Assembly: GCA_009733575.1 (NCBI GenBank)
Contig: ML769466.1
Location: forward strand, 124,001-188,000
Direction: 5' to 3'
Length of the DNA stretch: 64,000 nucleotides
DNA from: Gymnopus androsaceus JB14
Lineage: Eukaryota; Basidiomycota; Agaricomycetes; Agaricales; Omphalotaceae
Under the pieces are notes generated by a model. That model was not told the DNA's origin and made no database searches. It saw nothing but the letters and a program-made list of their open reading frames with translations. This document shows, piece by piece, positions 1-11,260 of this stretch. Every line of letters starts with the position of its first letter. The stretch's first letter is position 1. Both the position numbers and the translations under genes were made by a program.

Positions 1-950
1 CCAGCACGAGATCGTCTTCCTCTCTATCTTATGAATGTTCTCGTACTCCCGAGACAGAAACGAGTCCGCCAGGATATTCTAGTATCACTGCGGAGTCTCT
101 ACCACCAAACCGGAAATCATAACGGTGGTTGGATGGCTCTCGCCCGTCCGATTAACACACAGCCGTCTTCGTCTTCAACACTTCTACCTAGCCCTTCTAG
201 TCCACCGTCAGCGCAAATCCTGACAAACGAGACGAAATCGGTCGCGACCAACACCGGTATCCATCGCTTCTCCAAATTTACCTCGCGTTCCCCTTCCTTC
301 CTTTGCGCGGCCTATTAGTGTCGGTCCCTCTTTCCCCAGGACGAACTCTTCATTGGGATTAGCCAGTCCAAAAACGAGTGCTGCGGTGGGTCTAGAGGAG
401 CAGGCACCGGGAAATGTACCCGAAATCCTTTCGCCGCATTCTCCAAGTCCTTGCCTTCTTTCTCCTGCTACGGGAAATGTCTCTACACTTCGTTTGACTG
501 TCATCGACGCAGAATCAGGTGTCTTGAGTGGCGAAGTCATACCTTCCTTGCAGTCTGCAGTATCTCAGTTGCCAAAACCATCTGAGCCAACGTTACCTCA
601 GGTTACTGCGCTATCAAATACCTCAGAACCAGCAAGCAGCTCGCCTGTAACAACTCCTACATCCTGTGCCTGCTCCTCCACTAAAATCCATCCCCCCATT
701 TTTCCTCTCTCTCGTCCAGCATCTCGAAAAGCTTCGACTGAAGGGCATTTTGAATCCACTGAGATCCGTTGTATCTCTAACCTTGATAAAAGGCGACAAG
801 GAGTTGTATCGTCATGCCGGATGTACCAAATGGAAGGATTTTGCCGATAAAGCAGAAGGGCTGGGCTTGATTAAGCTCGGAGGAGAAGGAGGTAAAGCGT
901 GGATTACGGTACATCCTGATCTTCGAGGAAGGATCCAGCTCAAATCGTGA
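1..950 (+). CDS. 3' part of a protein with an OST-HTH/LOTUS-like C-terminus
   Basis: The gene runs in from the left edge, so its N-terminus is missing. A Ser/Pro-rich, probably disordered stretch is read in one frame from about 224 to 646. A 73-nt GT-AG intron (647-719) then leads to the last exon, 720-950. That exon encodes about 76 residues containing LEKLRLKG, KDFADKAEGLGLIKLGGEGG and KAWITVHPDLRG. The pattern of a short helical block followed by an 'LGG..G.AWI.LHP' ending resembles the winged-helix OST-HTH-like tail of fungal NYN-domain proteins, which are thought to act in RNA metabolism. No NYN nuclease domain is visible in this window, so the link is by family resemblance only. The exon structure before about 224 is unclear, because two other frames are also open there. 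I am moderately sure of the last exon and unsure of the family. Confidence 0.5.
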
Positions 951-1738
951 TTAGAATGGTTAGTATGTATAAGTTGGGCGAAGCCTGACTTATCTAAAGA
1001 TACGACAAGCAGAGACGATGAGAGGCGCACATTCAATCTTTGCTTCCAACCACAACCGTCAGCCTCTGAATTCGCGTTTCTTTTCCCCACCCACCCTCCC
1101 TCTTCATATAAGACATATTTCACTAGCGTTCAGGCATTTCTTGCTTGCTCGTTGCGAGACTTGGATGTCTGCGCGAGCGTGCAATAGACCCACCCGCGCG
1201 GAGCCAAGCTCCAGCCAAAACCCAAAAGATTTATGTTGGTTATATACTTACTTATATAGTGCTTTCCGACGGAGGAGAGTCTCGCCTCTTGTCCTATCTT
1301 GATATTTTGTTATTTTGCTATCACGAAGATACCTTGCCCGTTCTGTATATGTACTGAACCGCACTTGCTGTATTATATTGCATATATATTCTTCTTGTAC
1401 AGCAGCAGTTTGGGTCGCCGTTGCTTTACTGAGTCCATGAGCAAAGTCTAAAGTGAGTCCCTTTTGATGCTAGTACAGTAGTACTTAATGACAGCTGACC
1501 GTTCAGTTTCTTCACTGTATTTCTTTGGTATTTCTACCTACGAAATACAAATAAAAAACCTGAGAAGGCAGCTCTCTTCATTTACTTCTAAACTACATAT
1601 TTACATGTAACGAGTGGATGCGTAGAAAGGTCGGAAGACGTTCGGGTTTTTCGTTGGCCGGGCTCAAGGGTTTGCTCCGAACCTAACCTAAACTTTATGT
1701 AATGTTTGTATCCATGGTTGACCTTCACCTTCACCTCC
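951..1738. other. Intergenic: 3' flank and upstream region, no gene seen
   Basis: Short open frames here (for example 1018-1302) have no recognisable motif, and their composition matches UTR. The stretch probably holds the 3' UTR of the preceding gene and the promoter of the next one. Confidence 0.5.
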
Positions 1739-3826
1739 ATGGCTGAACGTACCCAAACCCAGATCGCAGGGTTCTTTTATGTCCATTCTCGTATCGGCGA
1801 TTTTGGTGCTATCAATCCGCTTATTCTTAATCCCAATGACAATGTTTCTATTCTTTTCACTCACGTCGACAAAGCCGTCAATGCAAACTACCGGCTCTGC
1901 CAGGAAATTCCAGCAACTGAGCGCTCAGTTTCTTCTTTCAAACTCTTCCCGGTGGATCTGCCCGTAGAACCTATCGAGAGCCTTCAAGATCGCGTGCTAT
2001 CGTGGCTTGAAGAAAATCAGGGCACAGCGCCTTTGGTAGGGTATAGGAAAACCCGTAATATCTGGCCAGACGGTTTCAATGAAGAAAACATACATTACAT
2101 TGCGACCACAGTCACAGTATTGAACATTTGAACGCAGATATTGCCGCTCGAAAGAATCTCTCCGATGAAGCCTTTGAGGGGCGCGTAAAGGGTTATAATT
2201 GTGCGACTTATACCAAAGTTTGTATTCTACTTTTACTTAAAGTCTTCCGTTTTTACAGTACATCGATGGAATTTTGCAAACATCGCCAACATCCCCACTC
2301 CTTCCCAAGCTGCCGATAAGCCAAACTCCTGTCATGATGTAGCAGGTGGTGTCTACGACGGAAGGCCTGCAGGATTTTACGGTCCTCCGAATGCGCTTTT
2401 CGACCGGCGTTTAGCATACCTAGCTGACAAGCTTGACAATCTAGACGACGTCATTCCGCGGGAGATGTTTCTTGAACTCGCTGCGGAGTACTTCAAGTCG
2501 GCAATCCAGTTTTACCCTCAGGAGGGAGACCGACAGAAAATCCTTATGGATATTCTCACAAGAATCTTCCCCAATGGTCATTGGCAGACCTTGATCAACT
2601 CCGGAAAACCAGAGGCGTTTTGGGTTTTGGCACTGATCTTTGAGTTGAAGAATGAAAGAGGCGTCAAGGGTGATGCCAGGGTTCAGGCCATGGTTGACTA
2701 TCTGAAGCTGATCAATGATTCTAATTGGGTGGTGCGTTGACCTCTACTTTTGTCTGTTCCGGCACTGATAGGTTTCCCAGTCTGTAAAGCTTCGGGATCT
2801 TTGCTGCTGTCCATGCATACTTCTCAGTACCTCTGGTCCCCAGATCAATTTCAGTAGTGCTGTCTACACTGACGAGGCTTATTTTAATGACCTGTTCACC
2901 ATGGATCTTCATGATGGCTTCGATCGTGATGACCAGATTCTCCGCCTTGCGAAAGCCTTGCAGGTAACTCATGAGGTATTTCTTGGCCTGACAGAATTTT
3001 ATGCGCAACTCGAGAAGAAGATTCCAGATCTATCGCCACATCTCCCTTCTCCTGTTTTTTGCTGACTCTGATATCTCCATTGTCGAGCGTACCGGCCTCG
3101 AATTTTTATACAAGCTGTCCCATATTACTGGCCTTGCAGTCAACAATGACATGCAGTTCAACCGAAACCACGCGATATTTATTGCTGTTGCTCATCGAGA
3201 TGGCTCTCTCATTCCAAAAGAAGAACATGTTGTCGTCAAGTTCGCAAAGCGCTACAATACCGCTGCTCACCAGCTTCTGTCGGACAATGGATGTGCTCCC
3301 CGCCTCTATTATCACTGTCCTGTACGTGGCGGCCTTACCATGGTGGTAATGGAGTACATCAAGGGATCCACAGCTTTCTCAGTCGGCACCTTTTCCGCGC
3401 TCTCTATATTGTGACGTCAAGGAGGCGGTGGACCTTCTTCATGGACGCGATCTCGTATTTGGAGACCTCCGACTCCCAAATATCATTGTGCGATCTTCAG
3501 ATTCACGCGCATTGGTGTTGGATCTGGATTGGTGTGACAAAGCAGGTGAAGGACGCTATCCCGCAGATCTGAGTGCGGCTGCTAGTAGGGAATGGTCTTC
3601 TGGTGTTACGCAGTATGGGTATATGAAAAAAGAGCATGATCTTGCATCGCTTGCAGCGATTGAAAGTATGTGTGTTGCCGAGAAATCATAATTCTTTTTC
3701 TTAGTTCTTTGCGAAGAGTTGATCACGAGAATGGAAGTGGAATCATACATTAATCGAGGCGAAACTAGTACTATAACTCCAACGCACCTGGCACTAGAAC
3801 AATACTGTATGCAACGGGCAACATAG
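1739..3826 (+). pseudogene. Crinkler-type N-domain fused to a fungal protein-kinase-like domain, frame-broken
   Basis: The first exon (ATG 1739) encodes a roughly 125-residue module with the block pattern of the Crinkler (CRN) ubiquitin-like header: SFKLFPVDLPV, then SLQDRVLSWLEEN, TRNIWPDGF and HIHxI-like NIHYIATTV. Downstream, a middle domain (VYDGRPAGFYGPP, about 2350-2730) leads into a kinase-like domain. That domain has VVVKFAKRYN (Lys), AHQLLSDNGCAPRLYY, MVVMEYIKG (hinge), FGDLRLPNIIV (catalytic loop with D and N) and LVLDLDWCDKAGEGRYP (metal-binding D). A clean 39-nt intron (3666-3704) precedes the last exon, which stops at 3824-3826. The frame changes near 2110 and again at 3055-3060 (run of six T) and 3375-3377 (TTT) without convincing introns. 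At the last two, removing one T would restore the frame. Either this is a pseudogene or the sequence carries indel errors. The function of such fungal CRN-kinase proteins is not established. Confidence 0.6.
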
Positions 3827-3900
3827 TTAGGACATTAGGATCAAGTTGCATGAGCAATTACTCCGCTATCGGCCACTCACATGGATCCCCATAGTTATGC

Positions 3901-4560
3901 CTCAATATTCGCGTTCAAGTCTAGACTGCAGCGCACGAGAAATTAGACGTCGGTAATACTTTATGGTAGACCACTAATGAAGGAGGAATGCGAGATGATC
4001 ATGGAGGTGAGTCGGAATCGTTTGCAAGGTGTGCGCCTCATTTGAACTTCTACCACTGCTACCAAATAAAATTTCTGTGGATTTTAAGGATCATCGTTGG
4101 TTTGTGTATCGTGTCTCCGCTGCTGTGCACTAACCACTACAGCTTGGCATTTGCGTGCTCATGCGGAAGATGTCAATGAACATACAAATGTCCTATACCC
4201 TTTGTATACTCTCCTTGTCTTCTAGAACCCATGATATAATCACTGTACTGCTCTACTTTCGCCATGTCTGTCTTACGATCAATTCAAGAAGAAAAAAATT
4301 GCGTTGTGGGAGGTGAATTTACCAGCAGGGTGCAAGGATGATAGTATCCGTTCAAATTTTCAAGTCCTAGACACGATCTATGACTTTCGATACTGATGTA
4401 TAGATGTTAGCCCGGTGACTACGTGTGCACCTCAAGAGTATTCTTCCCCGAACGTTCATAGTCTTGTGGTTCAGATCTTCTGGTCAAAGCGACTCCTCCT
4501 TCGTTTGTGCCCACATCAATCAAGTTTGTCTGACTATCTTTGTTGATTGTATTTCTGATT
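3901..4560. repeat. Diverged direct repeat, copy 1
   Basis: This stretch aligns by eye with 12472-13100 in the same orientation. Shared blocks in order include TATTCGCGTTC, 'ATGAAGGA.GAATGC.AGATG.TCATG', 'TTTGAACTTCTAC', 'CGGAAGATGTC', 'GGGAGGTGAATTTAC', 'TCTATGACTTTCGATACTGA' and 'TCAATCAAGTTT'. Copy 1 has no long open frame. It probably derives from a duplicated gene or 5' flank of unknown identity. Confidence 0.6.
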
Positions 4561-4724
4561 TCGAGAGAAGATAGCTAAGGCTACCGCATTGGAAAGTATT
4601 CGTGTAGATGTATACATTTCTCCACAGGTGAGTGAAAAATATGATCATGCACAGGCCGATTTTTTTTAAATCGCTTTACTTGACAAGATCAGATCTTCTG
4701 AACGACAGAAGCTTCTATTGGCTC

Positions 4725-5406
4725 TGCCTATAAACCCTCCAGGCCTGTCGAAAGCTTGTGTCCGTCTGGATGTACTTCCTTATATTCCTATTTTTCATTC
4801 AGCAAGGGATTGTTCTCCCTACTCCTACGAACACCGGCGACCCTGGTCAAGCCGATTAAGGTGGATCTACCCGTAAAATTCCCGGGATTGTCTGGAGCTG
4901 TCTTACCACCATCTTCGTGTGTACTTGCCAGGTAGCGGTACATCCGAATATATTAATATCTGGTCTGGATGATTCAGATCAACAAATCTTCTGGCGTCCT
5001 CTGCGAGAAGATCGTTGACAATGTTACACTTACGTCGATTTCGTGCTTGTGAGTGCGACAGCATAGTAGTCAATATCTTTGGATACTAAAAAATTTAGGC
5101 CGCAACTGGATATTGACTCATGGCATGTTCCTCGTCATGGGAGGATTCATGCTAACTAGCGCCTTCAGAGAGCATATCGGAGTTGATTTCGAAAGGCTTT
5201 ATTTCCCTTCCTTCTATTCCTTGCTCTGAAATTATGGACAAGAGCAAAGGTGATGCGCTGGGGAAGATGCTTACCTTGGCTCAAACTACTTGGTTCATGG
5301 CACAGGTCATCTCGAGAGCAGTACAGCAAATCTGGAGCTCACCACTGTTGCCTTTGCTTTTCTAAACTTCCTGACGTACGGGCTCACGCGATTCGTGACC
5401 GTCTAA
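4725..5406 (+). pseudogene. Decayed multi-pass membrane protein gene
   Basis: Pieces of one protein family lie in order but in different frames: IVWSCLTTIFVCT near 4890, RNWILTHGMFLVMGGFML near 5105-5160, DKSKGDALGKMLTLAQTTWF and MAQVISRAVQQ near 5240-5330, then NLELTTVAFAFLNFLTYGL up to a stop at 5404-5406. These blocks recall a large uncharacterised Agaricomycete family with several transmembrane segments and a 'KSK.D...K....Q..WF..Q...R' core. A frame jump at about 5330 coincides with the loss of a few residues, and the middle part (about 4950-5095) reads in mixed frames with stops. I therefore call it a pseudogene. The function of the intact family is unknown to me. Confidence 0.5.
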
Positions 5407-6043
5407 CACTCTCATCGTTCTCAATCTTCGAGCCCATAACCATGCTGGCGCAAATCGCTTTTCCATTCTACCGGCTCCGCTGCGTTCCGACCCGCATCTC
5501 GTCACTGAAAAAAAAGATATTTACTCAGGTAGTTGACCTCCAAAAAGTAGCCATTGGTTGCAGGGATTCTACAGACGGGACACGAAATGAGTGGATACAT
5601 TGGATGCAGGTGGTCAAAGTATGTTCGCAAAGTGCTTCATATGCTGATAGCATCCATAGCCCCGCGGTCTATCCACCAATCTTCTCTTCTCCGCTATCTT
5701 TCCCTCTCCCTCGTCACCACATTTCCCAAGCTCATTGGGTCGAGACTCCATGACCAATTCGGATTGCTCCGCCCGAGTTTTAATTTGACGCAGGGGGTAG
5801 ACCGCGCAAGGTCCACGGAAGGAAGGAAGGAAGATTTATTAAACGGTAATTAACTTGGTCCAAGAGCTAAACACCGGCGAGTCCGAGACTTATCCCAATG
5901 CGGTACCAGCATCTTCGGTCTCGGAAAGTCTGACTGCAGTAATGGAACGTCGAATAAACTCAATAGCACTGGATCTAAAGGCTTGTGACTCTGACGACTT
6001 GTTTTCGAGTCCTCGTGACCTCATAAATCTGGATCTAATGGCG

Positions 6044-6051
6044 TATAAAAG
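6044..6051 (+). promoter_or_regulatory. TATA box of the questin-oxidase-like gene
   Basis: TATAAAAG lies 54 nt before the chosen ATG at 6105, a plausible distance for a short 5' UTR. The rest of 5407-6104 contains short open frames without motifs and I see no other gene there. Confidence 0.4.
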
Positions 6052-6104
6052 ACAACTAACTTCCACTAGCCCTTGGTAAGACCCACCGCCACCATATCTC
6101 TGGG

Positions 6105-7823
6105 ATGCCTGAAATCGATTTCTTCCCTCCGCCCTCTACCATTCCAGTCTCTGTCCTTTCTCCAACCAGATGGGCAGGAGCTACTCCGGACTCCCAGCTC
6201 ACTCTCCAAAAGTTGCTCCAGGAGAACCACGACGAATTGCACATTTTCTACAACGAGCTCAGATTCCACAAGTGAGTTTGCCCGTATGGTACAACCGAGT
6301 GGATATATAACCTCTCTCCTAGCCACATTTCTCATCATCTTCTCGCATTATGGGCACTCGGCGCCAATAAAGAAGTTTTGAAAGTTGCATACGAACATGA
6401 CACCAAGATTCAAAACCCTGTGCGTCGTGCATCAGAGGTAATAACCGTTGATAATTTCCATGACCATCTAGAAGACGAAAAGTGAGTGGTTTCTAAGCTT
6501 TGCAGAAACCCTGCGACCAGTATCTGATTATGATACTCCAGCTTGTACAGCGCCTATCTCAAATTCTTTAGCGAGGTTGTAAAAGAAAAGGGCCCCGAGT
6601 CCGTCGGTGTTCTCATGGAAGAATTTGTGTTCTCAGATCGGGCGAACTATGGAATAAAGACGAAAACAACGTCATTGAAAAATCCTCAGCCTAAAATGCT
6701 TAACCGTTTTCTAGCAGGCTTGCTGCATCCGGCGATTTACGTTGGATATGGTGCGGAGTTTGGGTTACCTGGGATGGTGGTTGAAGGTAATATCGACGAT
6801 TCTGGTTAGGCGCTTTTGTCTAAGCAATGTCTACTAGGTTTAGCTCTTACGGCGGTTCACCAAACGACTCCTGGCTTCGATATCTTTGTCGAGCCTTTCA
6901 TTGCTAGCGGATCGGATGCGGCTGTTGAACAAGTAACCTCTAATCTCAACTCCCTATCTGTCAAACCGAATGCTGCTGAAGGAGTCCATGCGTTAACTAT
7001 TCTCGCTCGCGTCATGAAAGAACCGACGATGGTGATCAAAGAGATGGACGAGAAGGAGATGTTTTCGTTCCTCCCTCAAAAAGGCAATGCGCTTTCCCAG
7101 TACACCAGCGCATGGTCTTTTAACCTTTCTAATCCCAACGAGGTTGAACGCAAGATTGAAGAGCTTCAGTGGATGAATGTGTTGATATACACCGCCGCGG
7201 GCTTCCGGAAACACAAAGAGTTCCAGGCAGATTTTTATTTGTGAGTAAAGCTTGAATATATACTTCTGTCATGGGCTTTGATTAATTTTCCTGAAAATAG
7301 CATGCATCTCGTCACTTCGTCTCTGTTTCTTCCCTCTTTAACTGCACATTTGTCTCCCTCTTCCCGGGAAGCGCTCTTACGAGGATATCTTGGTGCCAGT
7401 CTCGCCATCTACGTCGCACGCGGCCGACCCAATATCGATCCGGTGCCCTTGTTCGAATCCGCCGATTTTTCCAGTATGGATTCGACGTTGAATAATACTC
7501 CGGCAATCAGTCTACCTTTATCAACTTCGACGAGCGCCAACCCCAATCCGTGGCTTCCCGTTATACAAAAGGCGATAGTGCATCCCGATGATCATCTAGC
7601 TAAATTCCAACGTGCTGTAGCACATTATTCCATTTTGTATGGATTGAGTAAGGCTGGGTCGCTTGATGGACGAGGGATAGAGCTTCCTGGGGTGGAAAAG
7701 GTTGACGGAACGTTGTTTGTCAGAGCGGGCGTTTTAACGCAAAAGAGGGTTCGGGAGGAATCGTGGAGGAGAGGAGATGCTGTCCTATTGGGATTTCCCA
7801 GGGTTTTACGGGGAGTAGAATGA
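6105..7823 (+). CDS. Questin oxidase-like protein (AflY-type)
   Basis: Five exons join cleanly: 6105-6271, 6323-6481, 6542-6786, 6838-7240 and 7301-7823. All four introns are 51-60 nt with GT and AG ends. The product is about 500 residues and starts MPEIDFFPPSTIPVS. Family blocks are HNHISHHLLALWALGA near residue 55, the central HPAIYVGYGAEFGLP followed by EGLALTAVH, and QADFYLMHLVTSSLFLPS in the last third. This His-rich layout fits the questin-oxidase-like family, which includes enzymes catalysing Baeyer-Villiger-type ring opening in fungal polyketide pathways. No polyketide synthase or other tailoring enzyme lies nearby, so the substrate cannot be inferred. Frame and splice sites are fully consistent, so the gene looks intact. 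Confidence 0.8.
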
Positions 7824-9464
7824 TTGGAGCAGTATCGAGATTACTTGCCTGTGTAAATGTAACTAATAAACCCTGAACCAGATGTTTGAATGGTTAATTG
7901 AATTGAATTACAATCGGAAATAGCTGGCGTCTCTCGAGGAATGTAGCTATCACCCACCACAAATGCATCCCAGATACGGCTCCGCCATGACCGATTCACT
8001 AAAGCCCCATGAAGATTCGGATATTTCCGGTCATCTACATAAATAAGAAACCCGGCGGACTCACCGCTATGATAAATTGATGGCGTAAAAGACGCTTTGG
8101 CCTCTTAAGATCGCGCGCGCTGGGAGTCGCATTTACTTTCAAAAAATCCATTGACTTGATTAAATGTTCTCAATTACGAGTCCATGAAAATTAAAATTAA
8201 AGTGGAAGTCGACTCTACATGCCAACCTCGATGGTCCAACCGATCAAGAAGCCTAAAACGAGGGTAAGGAATAGCCTCCTAGTACATGAGGTCATAGAAC
8301 ATTTCTGGAAAGTACATAAATGAACTTTTCACCGTTTCACTATGAGCTACGACGAAAATGAGCTAGTGCTCCGTGAAAAGACTAAATACTATTACTCACT
8401 GTGTCTCGATCTATATTTAGTGATATTTATCGCAACCCTCACGTTGTATTATTTTTCCTGGAAGAAAACGTGATAGTTATGGCGTATCTGCGTGACATGC
8501 AAGCACAGGGCTTACCTCGACTTCTTTTGATAGGCGTTGAACATTATTTCGCATTTTTTCCAGTCGCGTCCATAATCCGTCAGTGTCCCATTTCCAACTT
8601 TTTACTGTTTTAACGTGCAATAGTTCCCAAAATTTCTTGGAAATTCTGTATGCATAAGCGGTAGTTATCAGCTTTGAATCGACGCATAACAATGCATTCT
8701 TGCTCACCGGGCGCTCTTTTTAGTAAGATCCTGTATCGTCCTTATATGAGAAGCTCCACCCTCTTCTTTGATACCTGCGAGCAATTTCGAGCATAGTTTG
8801 TTGATCGAGACAAGTTTCGAGTGAATATAGAGAGTGCTGCGCTTCCTGGTGTGTAGAATAGTTCCGGGTCTCCAGAAATTGACATCGTCTGTCGATCCTG
8901 GCAAAATTCTATGATAATTTAGCAGAACTTGAATGGTCCGACAAGCAACACAAACCATATGACGGTATTTTTCACCAAATATTTCGACTTGTGGCTGATT
9001 CGTTTTGATGGCAATTGAATACATTCAGTTTGTCAACTTCGACTTTGTGTATACTAACTTCAATTTTATGTATACTATTCTAGTGCAAGTCAAGGGCATT
9101 CCAACTTTGAGATCATAAAATGTATCTATTTCCCAACAAGTCTGACTTCTGTGGGACCCATGAAATAAATCCTCTATTGTTTCAAGCACTTCATGAATGG
9201 CATTAAGATTTATAAGCACCCACTTAGCACATGGTTAAATGACCTTATATAGTAATTTCTGACAGCTTTGACCTCTGTAAAATATCCAAAATCCACCAAG
9301 ATCTCAAAAATACTGTAAAATTTTTGTATGATTTCGGTCTTGTACTTATGAAGTACTCAAAATGGTACAACCAGATTGTGTTATGCTCCTCTCAATAGGG
9401 TACCAGTTAAACAATATAATGCATGGTTGATATATGCATGACCACAAGTAGTAGTATTGTTACC

Positions 9465-9590
9465 CTGAAGTTAAAGCTAAAGTAACAAAAGTTAAAAGTT
9501 GAAGTTGAACAAAAAGTTGAAAGTTCGAGTGGAACATTTGATTGTAGAGTTGAAGTTAAAACAAGAAGTTGAATTTCAAGTTAAAGCCGG
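9465..9590. repeat. Degenerate AAGTTGAA-type tandem repeat
   Basis: Roughly fifteen imperfect copies of (A)AAGTTGAA / AAGTTAAA follow each other. Related AACTTCGACTTTG and AACTTCAATTTTA words appear on the other strand at about 9030-9070. Confidence 0.5.
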
Positions 9591-9647
9591 AATATTTGCA
9601 GTCTCCCAAAGCCAGCTGTACTTGCGTGAGAATCCTCACTCCAGGAC

Positions 9648-9753
9648 GGCTGGAATAACTGTTACGGCATGCGGCTGCGACTGCGCCAAAAAAAAATTAA
9701 GCGCTCGTTTTTGGCAGTACTCGGCACCAGATGCCGTAACAGTTATTCCAGCC
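9648..9753. repeat. 106-bp hairpin with 23-bp perfect inverted arms
   Basis: The left arm at 9648-9670 (GGCTGGAATAACTGTTACGG plus CAT) is the exact reverse complement of 9731-9753. The inner parts are also partly complementary (GCGCCAAAAA against TTTTTGGCAG). No clear target-site duplication flanks it. It is compatible with a very small MITE or a foldback element. Confidence 0.65.
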
Positions 9754-10398
9754 CCTCTACTGAGTACCGGCAATGCCTGCAAAATCGGTGTCAGTTTGTA
9801 CATATTTGTTTTATGCCGTAAATTCGCGCATTGAAGGCACAGTACCTTCAACATTGATTCCATTGTTCATACACCTCATTTGAAGCTCAAAAGTTACATT
9901 TAAGGAACGATTAGGCTATCTATACATTATCCATAAGAAAAAACACCAAACAGTCATAAAATCCAGTGGTTTCATCCTTGTTTTGCCCAATATTTTGATT
10001 AAGCGCTCAATCCCGAAGCCTGATCTCACTGAAAAATTGTTTGTGTCCTGCAGCTCTCAAATCTCCACCAATTCCCTTTGGGTAAAGTGCATCCTGATGA
10101 GCTCAATATTTTATTTGAAGTCTTGGAAACGGATTTTTTATAAGTTGTCCCGTTGTCTTTTGCTGGCAGGATCTTCAGTTACATGAAATTTGAAAAGAGA
10201 GATTAAAAAAATCTGCTTCCAACACTTCAAGTAAGACTACTTTCTGAGTATATCCCGCAAAAAAAATTATATACTTGAGCGTGTGTTTGAGCTGTACGAG
10301 CCAACTATCCATGAGCGTGCATGCCTAATTCGTAGATCAACAACAAGACAAAGTCCGCCGAATTGGAGCATTGCCGGTACTCACCTCTACGAGAGTAT

Positions 10399-11214
10399 TC
10401 AACTTCGTTTGATCACGTGCTTCAGCATACTCTCGTAGCGGGATGGCTTTGGGAGCCTGGAATATTTGGTGAAATATGGTATCATAAAACCATCATTATT
10501 GAGTAGGTATGTTGTATCAACGACGTCCGATTCCGAATTCTCAGTTGGTTCATCACCAATAGTAGATAATGCATTGGCTTGAAGAGATACTATTTGGCTA
10601 CGTATAACTGCAGATGCAAACTGCGAAAAAGGTTGGACAGAACAAAGGGACGAGAATCCAATCAAGAACTTACTATGACTATTCCTAGAAATTCACAAGC
10701 ATCTTTTTGTAGGGCTGATAACGAGTGATCACCTCTCTCAGTTGTTTCTTCCGCTCTTGCTCTTGCTCGAGTAAGCCTCGAGGCGAGAAAGAAGATTGCG
10801 AGAAAATCAATCATCGGTCGTATTACTGTGATATACTGTAACAACACTTACTTCGCATTCTTTTCAGTGAGTTCCGTTCTTATCGACTCAAGATCAAGGT
10901 AAAGAGAAGATCTACCCCACTCGTCAATCAAAGGGCGGAGCTCCCAGAGTTCATTGAGCCCCTCTGTCTACACAGCGAAGGACTTAAGGAAATATCTTGT
11001 TTTTGGTCTGTAGCATTGCGCAGCAAGTGTTGGGTGGAACTGGAAGAAGTCCTGTTTTATAGAACTCCAGGTTTTCAACGCTTCCATAGCGACTGAGGAG
11101 AATGTGGCGAATCGGTGGCGAGTTACTGGCAAACACAGCGAGAACAAAAGAAAAAAGGGTTGAACGTTCAGTGTTGTATTCAAACAAAAGACGGGCATAC
11201 AGGGAAATTTTCAT
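10399..11214 (-). CDS. Uncharacterised protein with coiled-coil-like middle, gene model doubtful
   Basis: Several reverse-strand open segments could be exons of one gene. A first segment starts at 11214 (MKISLYARLLFEYN). A middle segment around 10860-10960 reads LNELWELRPLIDEWGRSS, then LYLDLESIRTELTEKNA, and is followed by GTAAGT. The next block (LTRARARAEETTER) ends before GTGATC. The last segment (VIRSQIVSLQANALST, DTTYLLNNDGFMIPYF) stops at 10399. The alternation of charged and leucine positions in the middle suggests a short coiled coil. I recognise no family. Several splice choices are possible and the 5' exon may be wrong. Confidence 0.3.
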
Positions 11215-11260
11215 AGCTAGGAGAAAATTGTAGTAAAAGATCTCGAAAGGCTATACGCGA

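Larger units (their letters stand above)
7824..10398. other. AT-rich gene-poor stretch
   Basis: Apart from the two repeats listed separately I see no supported gene in 2.6 kb. Reverse-strand open frames at 8477-8707, 8704-9024 and 9025-9219 reach 60-106 residues, but I recognise no domain and cannot join them with convincing splice sites. They could be remnants of an old mobile element. Confidence 0.4.

Noticed and set aside
8704..9024. 106-residue reverse frame with CVACRTIQVLLNYH
   Set aside because: Two close cysteines suggested a finger, but the partner cysteines and any conserved neighbour block are missing, and adjacent frames do not splice to it.
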